Assembly: GCA_051715425.1 (NCBI GenBank)
Contig: JBPXJS010000023.1
Coordinates: 94,154-158,153, forward strand
DNA: 64,000 nt
Source: JAJTFA01 sp051715425
Lineage (GTDB): Bacteria > Bacteroidota > Bacteroidia > UKL13-3
Reading direction: 5' to 3'
The position numbers and the translations under genes were made by a program. This document shows positions 45,925-54,605 of the stretch, one piece after another (position 1 is the first letter of the stretch; every line of letters starts with the position of its first letter). A model generated the notes under the pieces. It saw nothing but the letters and a program-made list of their open reading frames with translations, was not told the origin of the DNA and made no database searches.

Positions 45925-48900
45925 TTATTGGATTTTTACTATTCGCGTTCTCCATATATTGCTTCCGTTTTCAATTGCCAATATATAAACACCAGCCCTT
46001 AAACCGTTAAGTTCTGCCGAAACCACTCCTGAATGAGCGGCATTGTTTTGGCAAACCACACGCATTACTTGCTTTCCACTCAGGTCATACACCGTTGCAG
46101 TAGCTCCGGATTGTATTGCTTCCCTTGCTGATATGAAAATGGTATTGTTAAACGGATTAGGTGATACCACGAGTTGAGATGGAACAGCAAGTTTGGGTTT
46201 GCTGTTAATGCTAACCATGTTTGAGTAGCGGAACGAGCCATCATGATCTGTCATTTTTAACCTGTAATAAATAACCTCATGATTTGGGTTTGACAGGATT
46301 CCTTTATCCATGTACTGATAGCTGTTTTGTTCTGATGAGTTTCCTTTGGCAGCAACAAAACCAATTTGCTTAAATGGTTCTGTTCCTGTTGAACGTTCTA
46401 TCTCAAATCTGTTTGCGTTTACTTCTGTAGCTGTCATCCAATCAAGCCTCACATCATTTTGTTGTGCCTGTGCTCCAAAATACATCAACTCTACTGGTAA
46501 TGGATTGGTATTATCTGTTATGGTAAAATATCCAAAATCTGCTACATTCTGGATGGTTACAGCATTGTTTATACTGTCTACTGTGCTTGCTGGCGACAGG
46601 AAAGCAGTCCATGCACCAAAAGGATTTTTATATGTGCCTATTATATTTGACTCTACCGGGTTGGTACCAAGCCAAGGATCTTTATAATTTAAAATCGTAT
46701 TGCACATATAAGTTCCCGGAGCAATATTAAAGTCCCAATATGTTCTCATGTATTTGTCTGTTACCGAATCAACCGCTGGTGGAATTGTGCCTGTATATAA
46801 TTTTAAGTCAACAACTGATGGTACAGAAAATCCGTTGGCCCAGTTTATTCTGGCAATGGTATCTCCGGCAAGGGTAAAATACTGCGTGGCACCCGCCACA
46901 GGAGATGCCGGTATGGCGGTTGCTGTTGGCGGGAGCGCTGTTGGGGTAAACTCAAACGCGCCCAAATCAGGAGCTCCGCCTGCAACAGTAACCGAACGCG
47001 GATTGTTGTTTAAGTCTGTTGTTATTGCCGGCAGTTGCACCCCACGCCCATTCATTAACCATACCATGGTGTCGGTAACTAACGGTGTAAGGTTGGTATT
47101 GCTTATAAATGCCGGGCGCGCTGTTATCGAATTCATATCCTGGCCGCTGGCTGCCCTCCACAATGGTAACGTAGCGTTGGCACTAAACAAACTGGTGCCC
47201 GGTGTATAATACAAATTATAATCCCATACATTGTTTGTTCCGCTGTTGGTTATAAATGCAGCAACACCTGTGGTGGTATTTGCTATTACATTATTCTTCC
47301 ACTCGTTATTACTATAGCTTGATGCATAATTGATATAAACACCATAAGTGCCCGTAACATTAAATGTGTTGTTGTAAAAACTTTGATAAGAACTTACCTG
47401 GTTTCTTATTCCATAACTTCCGTTTACGGCAATGGAATTGTTGGCAATTAATACCCTTGCAAATGCCGATCCCACATTATAATACATGTACAAACCGTAT
47501 GATGTCGAAGATATATTGATGATATTGCCTGTACACTCAAAAGCATCGTACATATAGCGGGTATACATACCATAAGATGTAGTTCCCGTAATGGTGTTTT
47601 TTCTGAATTTTAGATTGCGGGTATAATACAGGTAAGCACCATAACTTGCATTTACCATATTAAAGGTATTGTTCTCAATAATATGATTGTCGGTGGTGGT
47701 TCCAATATTTGAGTTATCAATATAAACCGCATATCCGTTAACGGTCATGGTATTGTTTCTGATTACATTTCCAACTCCGGTTATATCCATGGCAAATATG
47801 CCAGCTTCTCCACAAATCATTTTACAATTTTCAATGGTATCAAAAGAAGATGATCCCATCAGCTCTACACCTCTTCCGTATGAAGTACTTAAGCCGGAAA
47901 TAGATATGCTTTTAAAATTAATATAGTTGATATTTACAAGGGTAATAATAGAACTAATGGTAGGGGTGGTATTAAATGACAGCATCACCGAATCCGGATG
48001 ATTGGCCATAGATATAAATGTTACCCTGTTGGTGGCAGAAAGGCCACTGATGGAAGTAAGTGCCACCCTTTCATTATAGGTACCGGTTCTTACCTGGAAG
48101 GTAACCGGGCCGGCTACACCACCTGTTTTAAGCGCAAAAACAGCCTGGTTAAATGTGGTAAAATCCGATGCTGTTGCACCAATGGTATAGGTACCGCTAA
48201 GTGGTAAAATATAATTAAGCCTCAGGGTATCATCAAGCGGATTTGCATCTGCGGTTGAGTTTGGAGAAGCGGTATACACCATAAAACTATTTACCGAACC
48301 CAATACAATCTGATTGCTGCCTGAAAACACCACCGAAACGGTATCGCATGGATTAAGCGATCCGCTCCATGGCAATGATACAGGTGAGGCACTTCCCAAC
48401 TGATAACTGATATTAAATCCTGATACAATATTATTTCCTGTATTTCTTACCCGCACCACCAAATCCTGTGCCCCTACTATAAATTGTGTTAATGGAGCAA
48501 GTACCGAATCAATGGCAATATTATCTGCCAACCTGATCACCTCATCGGCTCCGATATTTGGCGTTGCCGATCTGGTATCTCCATCAATATCAGTACTAAC
48601 AAAAGCAGTTAAATTGGAACCCGATAAACATCCGTTGAGTATATGCAAATTGCTGGCTGATGCAAATGGATTGGCTATGGTTAAAGAAGAATCTCCACCA
48701 GCGGCTATTGTTTTAAAATTACTTCTGGTATAAAAAGAAGTGCCTCTGTAAACCAATCCGGCAGTAGCAACATTTGTATAAATATTGCTGTTTACATTAC
48801 CTGCTGCCGGTGATGTAGGCATATAAGCCGGCATGCCCATACCAAGTTCTGCGCTGTAAACAAATATATTGTTCTTCACTTTTACGTTTACAGATCCGCT

Positions 48901-50889
48901 GCAATAAAACGCTGAGTTTTCTGCAAGCGATGTGGCAAAGTCCAGGTTCACACTGTTGTGATACACCTCTGCATAGGTACCAGAGTTCATCTGCAGATAC
49001 AAGCCATAAGCCTGATCGATGGCAAACCCTCCGCCAATCATATTGTTGTAAATTTTTGTCGGGTTGGCAGCGCCTCCGTCAGCAGAAACCAGGTACAAGC
49101 CCAGGTATCCCGCATTTAATACTTTGTTGCCAATAAACTGATGAGATACCGTGCCTGATGTGTTTAAACAATTTTCAATATCAATACCAATTCCCGAAGT
49201 ATTTCCCAGCGAAGTGTTTAAGGTAATTTCGTTTTTTATTACCTCAATTCCATTATAAATATAGTAACAGAAAACACCCGTGCTGTATTGGTTGTTTAAG
49301 GTATTGTTTCTGATTTTATGTGCCCTGTTTCTTAAGTTACTTGGGCTGGTAGTGTTTCCATACACCACAATTCCGTAATATCCTCCTGTAATCACATTAC
49401 TGTCAATCTGCACCGAGTCGATATAATTATTTGATGTTCCATACCCGGAAACCGTACCGGTAACCAATACCCCATAGCTGGTTGATGCACTTACATTGGG
49501 TAAATTAATGATACAGTTTTTTACAGAGCAACCCGTGCCCGCATTGCTAGCGACATTTCCTGTAATAGCAACTGCGGTGCCATTGCCGCTTACCGTGTTG
49601 GTAATGGTAAGGTTGCGGAAGTGAATATAGTTTGATGAGTTAATAAGTACCGTAGCCCCCGATGAGGTGGATGACGTAATGATACAGGTTGCAGCATTGG
49701 CACCCCGGAAAGTAACCGTATTTATTGCAGAAGCACCTTGTACATTGGAAACCAAAACCTGCCCGGTGTAAGTGCCCGGTGCCACCACAAACTCTACCGG
49801 ACCGCATACACCAACCAGACTCAACCGGGTGGCAGCCGCAGCTACCGTGGCAAAATCTGGTGATGTGCCGCCTATGGTATAAGTGCCGTTGAGTGATGCC
49901 CTTACAATGGTACTCACTGTATCGTCTGCGGTAAATAAATCAGGAACTCCGTTTGGCATGGATGTCCACACCACTATGGTATCACTGCTGGTTGGCGTGG
50001 TGGTAACGGTACCTAAAGTAAGCACCGTATCCGGGCGACCTGTGCCACCCAACGTATCAATCGGAGCCGACCAGTAAAGTGGTGTCTGCGTAACACTATT
50101 CATCATCCAGTTTACAGTAACATTATTAATTATGGTTGAACCCCTGTTTGATATCCGGGCCTTAATATCCTGCGTTCCCGGACACTGATTTACCGGAGAG
50201 GTAATGGCCGATGCCGATGCATTATCACTTACTGAAGCCCTAACTTTTACCGACACATTATCTGCACACCAGCGCTCTGAACTTGTGCTGGAACGCAGGG
50301 TAATTCTTAACCTCACCTGATTGGTGGTATTAGGCACTTTAATAGTAACCGTGCTGTATCCGGCAGGATTTAATCCGCTAAGCGGTGCAGGAAATACTGT
50401 TTTTGTAGCCGTTGAAAAAACCCGCACAGCTTCTCCTGTGGCTGTGTATGGCCAGGAACTGTTTCCTCCTGATGCGCCAGTAATATCTATCTGATCGTAC
50501 CAGTTTGTTCCGTTGTTTACGCTTACACCTACTCTCACATAATCTGATGCATCTACTCCATCACTTAATGCAAATGCAGCCAAATGAAACGATACATAAG
50601 CCGTATCGTAACCTGTAATATTTACATTATTAAACGTGAGCATTACGCCTCCGCTTTGGCCTTGCTGGGTCCAGGCCCATGTACCGCCAACACCAAATGG
50701 AGAGTTGGTAGGTGTGGCACCCGTTGCCGGACTATTGCCCGTATTAAAGGTTAAGGTTCCGGAACTATGCACATAAGGCCATGCCGGTGTTTGTACCGTA
50801 TCAAAATCCTGAATAGCCAATGTGGCAAACTGAGCATGTAGCCTCATTGCCGGGAGAAATACCACAAGAACAAGTAACAGTTTTTTCAT
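45925..50889 (-). CDS. Giant T9SS-exported beta-helix protein
   Basis: A 1654-residue protein: signal peptide (LLLVLVVFLPAMRLHAQ), an N-terminal beta-sandwich (CBM-like, about 25-210), then two copies of the same unit, each starting GTYTIGGTSPDFATVAAA (about 335) or GTYTIGATASDFTTFNQA (about 890) and followed by a right-handed parallel beta-helix with many short N-rich turns. A C-terminal fibronectin-like segment (PVELMYFGAQAQQNDVRLDW) precedes the T9SS type A sorting domain (VVSPNPFNNTIFISARE, AGVYILAIENGSNIWRTRIV). Probably a surface adhesin or polysaccharide-binding or -degrading protein; no catalytic residues are recognisable. Confidence 0.85.
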   Translation of the reverse strand: MKKLLLVLVVFLPAMRLHAQFATLAIQDFDTVQTPAWPYVHSSGTLTFNTGNSPATGATPTNSPFGVGGTWAWTQQGQSGGVMLTFNNVNITGYDTAYVSFHLAAFALSDGVDASDYVRVGVSVNNGTNWYDQIDITGASGGNSSWPYTATGEAVRVFSTATKTVFPAPLSGLNPAGYSTVTIKVPNTTNQVRLRITLRSSTSSERWCADNVSVKVRASVSDNASASAITSPVNQCPGTQDIKARISNRGSTIINNVTVNWMMNSVTQTPLYWSAPIDTLGGTGRPDTVLTLGTVTTTPTSSDTIVVWTSMPNGVPDLFTADDTVSTIVRASLNGTYTIGGTSPDFATVAAAATRLSLVGVCGPVEFVVAPGTYTGQVLVSNVQGASAINTVTFRGANAATCIITSSTSSGATVLINSSNYIHFRNLTITNTVSGNGTAVAITGNVASNAGTGCSVKNCIINLPNVSASTSYGVLVTGTVSGYGTSNNYIDSVQIDSNVITGGYYGIVVYGNTTSPSNLRNRAHKIRNNTLNNQYSTGVFCYYIYNGIEVIKNEITLNTSLGNTSGIGIDIENCLNTSGTVSHQFIGNKVLNAGYLGLYLVSADGGAANPTKIYNNMIGGGFAIDQAYGLYLQMNSGTYAEVYHNSVNLDFATSLAENSAFYCSGSVNVKVKNNIFVYSAELGMGMPAYMPTSPAAGNVNSNIYTNVATAGLVYRGTSFYTRSNFKTIAAGGDSSLTIANPFASASNLHILNGCLSGSNLTAFVSTDIDGDTRSATPNIGADEVIRLADNIAIDSVLAPLTQFIVGAQDLVVRVRNTGNNIVSGFNISYQLGSASPVSLPWSGSLNPCDTVSVVFSGSNQIVLGSVNSFMVYTASPNSTADANPLDDTLRLNYILPLSGTYTIGATASDFTTFNQAVFALKTGGVAGPVTFQVRTGTYNERVALTSISGLSATNRVTFISMANHPDSVMLSFNTTPTISSIITLVNINYINFKSISISGLSTSYGRGVELMGSSSFDTIENCKMICGEAGIFAMDITGVGNVIRNNTMTVNGYAVYIDNSNIGTTTDNHIIENNTFNMVNASYGAYLYYTRNLKFRKNTITGTTSYGMYTRYMYDAFECTGNIINISSTSYGLYMYYNVGSAFARVLIANNSIAVNGSYGIRNQVSSYQSFYNNTFNVTGTYGVYINYASSYSNNEWKNNVIANTTTGVAAFITNSGTNNVWDYNLYYTPGTSLFSANATLPLWRAASGQDMNSITARPAFISNTNLTPLVTDTMVWLMNGRGVQLPAITTDLNNNPRSVTVAGGAPDLGAFEFTPTALPPTATAIPASPVAGATQYFTLAGDTIARINWANGFSVPSVVDLKLYTGTIPPAVDSVTDKYMRTYWDFNIAPGTYMCNTILNYKDPWLGTNPVESNIIGTYKNPFGAWTAFLSPASTVDSINNAVTIQNVADFGYFTITDNTNPLPVELMYFGAQAQQNDVRLDWMTATEVNANRFEIERSTGTEPFKQIGFVAAKGNSSEQNSYQYMDKGILSNPNHEVIYYRLKMTDHDGSFRYSNMVSINSKPKLAVPSQLVVSPNPFNNTIFISAREAIQSGATATVYDLSGKQVMRVVCQNNAAHSGVVSAELNGLRAGVYILAIENGSNIWRTRIVKIQ

Positions 50890-51262
50890 AGTAAAGGGAT
50901 TTAATGGATGAATAATTTATACCAAATTTATACGATATAGGAATACCTGATTACTTAAAATTCCAATAAAGTAAATTTTAAGTTCCATATGGCAAAAGTC
51001 TTATTTGCCTAAGGTTGCACCCCTTTCTCTGTTTTTAAAAAACGGGGGTTTCAGAAACCACAAAAACGCGTATAACCCAACTTATTTTAGGATAAACACG
51101 CTCTAATCCTAAATTGTGTTTTATGTGTTTATCTCCAACAAATTTAGATGCACTTATCTGTTTGTTAAAAAGGGGTTAATATTACTACAGAAAACAAATG
51201 TTATTGTGGCCAACATGGACGGTTTGGTCTTTGTTCAATTTGTTTAAGCATTCCAACAGAAT
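50890..51262. other. Intergenic region upstream of the giant gene, start of the accessory region
   Basis: No credible gene. It should carry the promoter of the minus-strand giant gene. It holds two overlapping inverted repeats (annotated at 51086-51133). Short open frames here overlap the repeat at 51263 and lack coding character. Confidence 0.6.
51086..51133. repeat. Two overlapping inverted repeats
   Basis: TTTAGGAT (51086-51093) pairs with ATCCTAAA (51106-51113); GATAAACAC (51091-51099) pairs with GTGTTTATC (51125-51133). The left arms share GAT, so the hairpins compete. Could be an operator pair or a remnant of a mobile-element end. Confidence 0.6.
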
Positions 51263-51325
51263 GGCCGAACGTAAAGAAATGATCCGGTGGATCATTTTAG
51301 AGAGGAGCCTGAGCGTGGGGCTGCC
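51263..51325 (+). repeat. Island-border repeat, copy 1
   Basis: GGCCGAACGT followed by the perfect palindrome AAATGATCC-GGT-GGATCATTT (51277-51297) and TAGAGAGGAGCCTGAGCGTG, then GGGCTGCC. Near-identical sequence recurs at about 63722 and 63896, on the same strand, at the other end of the accessory region. Only the window can be checked, so I cannot say how frequent it is in the genome. Confidence 0.85.
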
Positions 51326-51528
51326 TTCTCGCCTTGGGATTTCGAACCAGATTCACGAAACGCAAGGGATTGCGAGTACACTTTTGTTAAAAGAACAAGG
51401 GTGAGAGTGCGCAAAGAAAACACAGAAAAGACGACTATGTTTCAACCCACTATAAGTCAAATCAATATACCTTTTCATGAGTAATGTAACCTGTTTGCAT
51501 ATCTACCTACAAACAAATTCAATAAGCT

Positions 51529-51861
51529 ATGCAAAACGAAAATTTAAACGATCTTGACTCTGCGGCAATAGATGAGATCATCGACCTAGAGGCTTATGCC
51601 AAAGCCGGAAAAAATCCCCCTCGTGCTAAAAAATACATCATTAAGGTGGACGGGGAACGCTACACGGTGGACGTTTCTAGCATGACAGGAAAAGAAATCC
51701 TGCTCCGTGCAGGTAAGACCCCCCCAGATAGGTATAAGCTAAGGCAAAAAGTCCATGGACAATTCAAAACAATTGCTTTGGATGAAAGAATTGATTTTAC
51801 CACTCCGGGTATCGAGCGCTTTACCACCATCGATAATACCCACACAGAAGGATGTTGCTGA
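51529..51861 (+). CDS. Ubiquitin-like protein (Multiubiquitin family, single domain)
   Basis: A 110-residue protein. An acidic N-terminal stretch (1-33, with AYAKAGKNPPRAKK) leads into one Multiubiquitin-type beta-grasp domain (about 34-99): KYIIKVDGERYTVDVSSMTG, KEILLRAGKTPPDRYKL, ALDERIDFTTPGIERF. The tail TTIDNTHTEGCC ends in Gly-Cys-Cys rather than the Gly-Gly of eukaryotic modifiers. It would be adenylated by the E1 encoded two genes downstream and passed to a target. It is the first gene of a compact operon; its stop overlaps the next start by ten bases. The family call is confident; that it is conjugated to targets is inferred from the operon. Confidence 0.85.
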   Translation: MQNENLNDLDSAAIDEIIDLEAYAKAGKNPPRAKKYIIKVDGERYTVDVSSMTGKEILLRAGKTPPDRYKLRQKVHGQFKTIALDERIDFTTPGIERFTTIDNTHTEGCC

Positions 51862-52259
51862 TTATGAGGCGTGACTTCCCCTTGCCGGAAAGTGATGTAA
51901 CATTTGTGGATTCTTTAGGGCTCCCTTGGGAGACCATAAAGGATTCAGGTCATCACTGGCTCATAATTTATGGCTATCCTATTCCTGCGGGTTATAATGT
52001 TGAAAAAGCAGATATCGCTATGCGGCTGGAAGGGTATCCTGTTACCCAGATCGATATGGCTTACTTTTTCCCTTTCCTGAGCAGGCTAGATCAAAAACAT
52101 ATTAATAACCTCACTCCTTATCCCATTGTCGGTAAGCAATGGCAGCAATGGTCTAGACACCGAACATCAAATAATCCTTGGCGGGTTGGCATAGATGACA
52201 TCTCTACTCATCTTATGATGTTTGATGATTGCCTTACTGATGAATTTAAAAAACGATGA
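51852..52259 (+). CDS. E2-like protein (prokaryotic E2 family E)
   Basis: A 135-residue protein with the family E features: HHWLIIYGYPIPAGYNVEKA, then IAMRLEGYPVTQIDMAYFFP (the E2-fold beta-sheet and proline turn) and WQQWSRHRTSNNPWRVGIDD plus ISTHLMMF. Canonical E2 enzymes carry a catalytic Cys shortly after the proline turn; here that region has none and the only Cys is Cys127, nine residues from the end. It may act through another residue or only as a carrier or scaffold. Start either at 51852 (overlapping the Ubl stop) or at 51864 (ATG three bases after it). Its stop overlaps the next start by four bases. Confidence 0.78.
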   Translation: MLLIMRRDFPLPESDVTFVDSLGLPWETIKDSGHHWLIIYGYPIPAGYNVEKADIAMRLEGYPVTQIDMAYFFPFLSRLDQKHINNLTPYPIVGKQWQQWSRHRTSNNPWRVGIDDISTHLMMFDDCLTDEFKKR

Positions 52260-53644
52260 AGCAGAAATTTGAACTTAAAATATCTGGGCGGCATTATTCA
52301 GAGCTCAAAAAGCATCTGTTTAACGGAGATGGAAAAGAATCTGTAAGTATTGCCTTGTGCGGTCGGCACCAGCATAATGGCACAGAGCTGTTGCTGGTAA
52401 ACGAGTTGGTACATATTCCTTATGATATATGTGAAGTAAGAACTCCATATCGTGTAACGTGGTCCACAGATCCGATCATTCCTGCCTTGGATAAAGCAGA
52501 GAAATATAATCTCGGGGTGGTAAAATTTCACAGCCACCCCACAGGTTACAACGATTTTTCCGATATTGATGATGTATCTGACAAAGGTTTGTTTAAGTCT
52601 ATTTATTCCATGATGAACCATGCCAGGCCACATGCCAGCGCAGTAATGCTTCCAAACGGAGAACTGTTCGGGCGGGTTATTACTGAAGACGGCAATTTCC
52701 AAGCATTGAATAAAATATCTGTTATTGGAAACGACCTTCTCTTCTGGCAACCTTTTCTGTCGAAGCCTAATGAAGCTATTGAACTTCGCACGATCCAGGC
52801 ATTTGGTGAAGGAACCGTTCAAAAGCTGAGAAGTCTGAAGATAGGGGTTGTCGGTTGTTCCGGGACAGGAAGTCCAACCATTGAGCAACTAATCCGCTTA
52901 GGAGTGGGAGAGCTTATACTAGTTGATCCGGACATCATCGAGAAGAAAAACCTGAACCGCATCATTAACTCTACGCTTGCTCATGCAGAGGCAGGAACGC
53001 CTAAAGTTAATGTTTTTCGAGAAGCCGCTAGTCGAATTGGCTTTAAAACTAAGGTTAAGACTTTTGCAGATAATCTGTACGGTAACCGGGAAGCTATTAA
53101 TGAGATTGCATTATGCGATGTCATCTTCGGATGCACAGACTCTATAGACGGCAGACATTTGCTTAATCAGATCGCTACCTTTTATCTTGTTGCATATTTC
53201 GATATGGGTGTAAAGTTAACTTCAAACAAAAAAGGAGGCATCAGTAAGATTTCTGCTGCGGTTCATTACATTCAACCCGGAGGATCTTCTCTTTTGACCA
53301 GAGGTGTGTATACGACTGAACAGTACCGGGCAGCCACTCTGCTCCGAGCAAACCCTGAAGGGTACAGAGAACGGAAAAAGTTGGGTTACATTGAGGATGT
53401 AGAAGTCGAAAGCCCTGCAGTCATCAGTATCAATATGCAGACGGCAAGTACCGCGGTAAACGAGTTTCTTGCTCGTCTTCATCCTTACCGGTATGATTCG
53501 AATGATCAGTATGCGATTACTATTCTGGATTTTTCCAACAACCAGATGTTTGTTGAGCCTGACGGAGAATCTGATGTATATCTAAAGAAGTTTGTTGGCC
53601 GGGGTATTGTTTCACCTCTCCTTAACATGACTGATCTCGAATGA
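52256..53644 (+). CDS. JAB isopeptidase and E1-like (ThiF) fusion protein
   Basis: A 462-residue two-domain enzyme. The N-terminal JAB/JAMM domain (about 1-160) has a complete metal site HxHx(10)D: His92, His94 and Asp105 in FHSHPTGYNDFSDID. The C-terminal E1/ThiF domain has the nucleotide loop KIGVVGCSGTGS (196-206), LVDPDIIEKKNLNR (222-235, with the catalytic Arg) and DVIFGCTDSIDGRHLLN. The E1 half should adenylate the C-terminus of the ubiquitin-like protein; the JAB half should process its tail or remove it from targets. Fusion of both in one chain is known in bacterial Ubl loci. It overlaps neighbours by four bases on both sides. Confidence 0.9.
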   Translation: MKQKFELKISGRHYSELKKHLFNGDGKESVSIALCGRHQHNGTELLLVNELVHIPYDICEVRTPYRVTWSTDPIIPALDKAEKYNLGVVKFHSHPTGYNDFSDIDDVSDKGLFKSIYSMMNHARPHASAVMLPNGELFGRVITEDGNFQALNKISVIGNDLLFWQPFLSKPNEAIELRTIQAFGEGTVQKLRSLKIGVVGCSGTGSPTIEQLIRLGVGELILVDPDIIEKKNLNRIINSTLAHAEAGTPKVNVFREAASRIGFKTKVKTFADNLYGNREAINEIALCDVIFGCTDSIDGRHLLNQIATFYLVAYFDMGVKLTSNKKGGISKISAAVHYIQPGGSSLLTRGVYTTEQYRAATLLRANPEGYRERKKLGYIEDVEVESPAVISINMQTASTAVNEFLARLHPYRYDSNDQYAITILDFSNNQMFVEPDGESDVYLKKFVGRGIVSPLLNMTDLE

Positions 53645-53991
53645 AAAAACACTTGCGTCTCTTTTGCTCATTCATTAGCCGGCTTATTCGTTCGCTTTCT
53701 ACAAAGCCATACAGGGTGTGTGTATGTGGGGATTCTCCTGCAAAGCTTACCGCCAAAAAGATTTACCTGATTCAGGATAATGGAACATACCTGCACGCTA
53801 TGTTCATATGTCCCTGTGGATGTAAGAAGCTCATCACATTAAATATGCTTCCTGATACACGCCCCTTATGGAAGGTGTCATTCATTGATTCCAAAACAAT
53901 TTCGCTTTCCCCTTCTGTGTGGGGAGACTCCGGCTGCAGAAGCCATTTTTTTATCAGAAAAAACAAAGTAATTTGGTGCTCTAATGCGTAG
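53641..53991 (+). CDS. DUF6527 family protein
   Basis: A 116-residue protein. Conserved features are the CPCGC cluster (Cys57, 59, 61), RPLWKVSF with Trp77, SLSPSVW (88-94), GCRSHFFI (Cys99, His102) and the C-terminal VIWCS. The Cys/His pattern suggests a zinc ribbon or a small metal-supported fold. DUF6527 genes recur in bacterial loci with Multiubiquitin, E2-E and E1/JAB genes; from memory they have been proposed to be a peptidase in such systems, which I cannot verify here. It overlaps the E1/JAB stop by four bases and the next gene by eight. Confidence 0.8.
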   Translation: MKKHLRLFCSFISRLIRSLSTKPYRVCVCGDSPAKLTAKKIYLIQDNGTYLHAMFICPCGCKKLITLNMLPDTRPLWKVSFIDSKTISLSPSVWGDSGCRSHFFIRKNKVIWCSNA

Positions 53992-54595
53992 CTTTATTCC
54001 CTATACTGAAATTGTAGAGCTTGTTGCCCAAGGTGAGGCGAAAGGATACGAGCTTCTATACCGTTCCTACGGTGATCGTTTATACGGGTATGCTATCAGA
54101 AACTGGAGCTTTGATGAAGACACCTCTTGGGATTTGGTATATAAAACATTCGACAATATAAAGAAGCTTATTCTGTCCGGAACTACTTTTGATTCCGAAG
54201 CACACTTTACTAGCTATGTATTCCGGGCGTTCATTAACAATCTAAAATATGCATACCGAACTTTACAGAAGCAGCAGATTGAATTTGTTCCTCTTCCTGA
54301 GACTAATGACGAAGGTCTTTCTGACGAGGATTCAGATGAAGTTTGTTCTGACCAACTAGATGTAGAAGAGCTGAAAGACTATTCGGATAACAGCGATAAT
54401 GCTCAAGTCGTTTTCAAGGTAAATGCTGTGCTAGAACAGATGGATCAATCAGACCGCGAAATTCTGCTATTACGTGCCCAAGATTTCTCTTATAAGCAGA
54501 TAGCTGCTATGCTAAAGTGCGAGGAAAAGGAAGGCCAGCTTAAAGTTAAACACTTAAGGGCAAAAAAGAAGTTTATAAAAATTTATCAGGGCTAA
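53984..54595 (+). CDS. ECF-like RNA polymerase sigma factor
   Basis: A 203-residue sigma-70 family protein. Region 2-like helices lie at about 14-95 (AKGYELLYRSYGDRLYGYAI, TSWDLVYKTFDNIKKLI, FTSYVFRAFINNLKYAYRT), followed by a very acidic linker (106-139, rich in Asp/Glu/Ser) and a region 4 HTH (DQSDREILLLRAQDFSYKQI, AAMLKCEEKEGQLKVK). No anti-sigma factor with a membrane domain follows. It starts inside the DUF6527 gene, so it belongs to the Ubl operon and may direct expression of this locus or of a stress regulon. The acidic linker could be an inhibitory or regulatory segment; this is inference. Confidence 0.85.
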   Translation: MRSFIPYTEIVELVAQGEAKGYELLYRSYGDRLYGYAIRNWSFDEDTSWDLVYKTFDNIKKLILSGTTFDSEAHFTSYVFRAFINNLKYAYRTLQKQQIEFVPLPETNDEGLSDEDSDEVCSDQLDVEELKDYSDNSDNAQVVFKVNAVLEQMDQSDREILLLRAQDFSYKQIAAMLKCEEKEGQLKVKHLRAKKKFIKIYQG

Positions 54596-54605
54596 ACGCA
54601 GTCTT

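Noticed and set aside
46346..50077. Several plus-strand frames opposite the 1654-residue protein
   Set aside because: All are short shadows of one long, clearly coding frame with signal peptide and sorting domain.
51198..51484. Two short overlapping open frames at the border repeat
   Set aside because: They run through the palindrome repeat; the other copies do not keep a common reading frame (copy 2 has a stop), so this is repeat sequence, not a gene.
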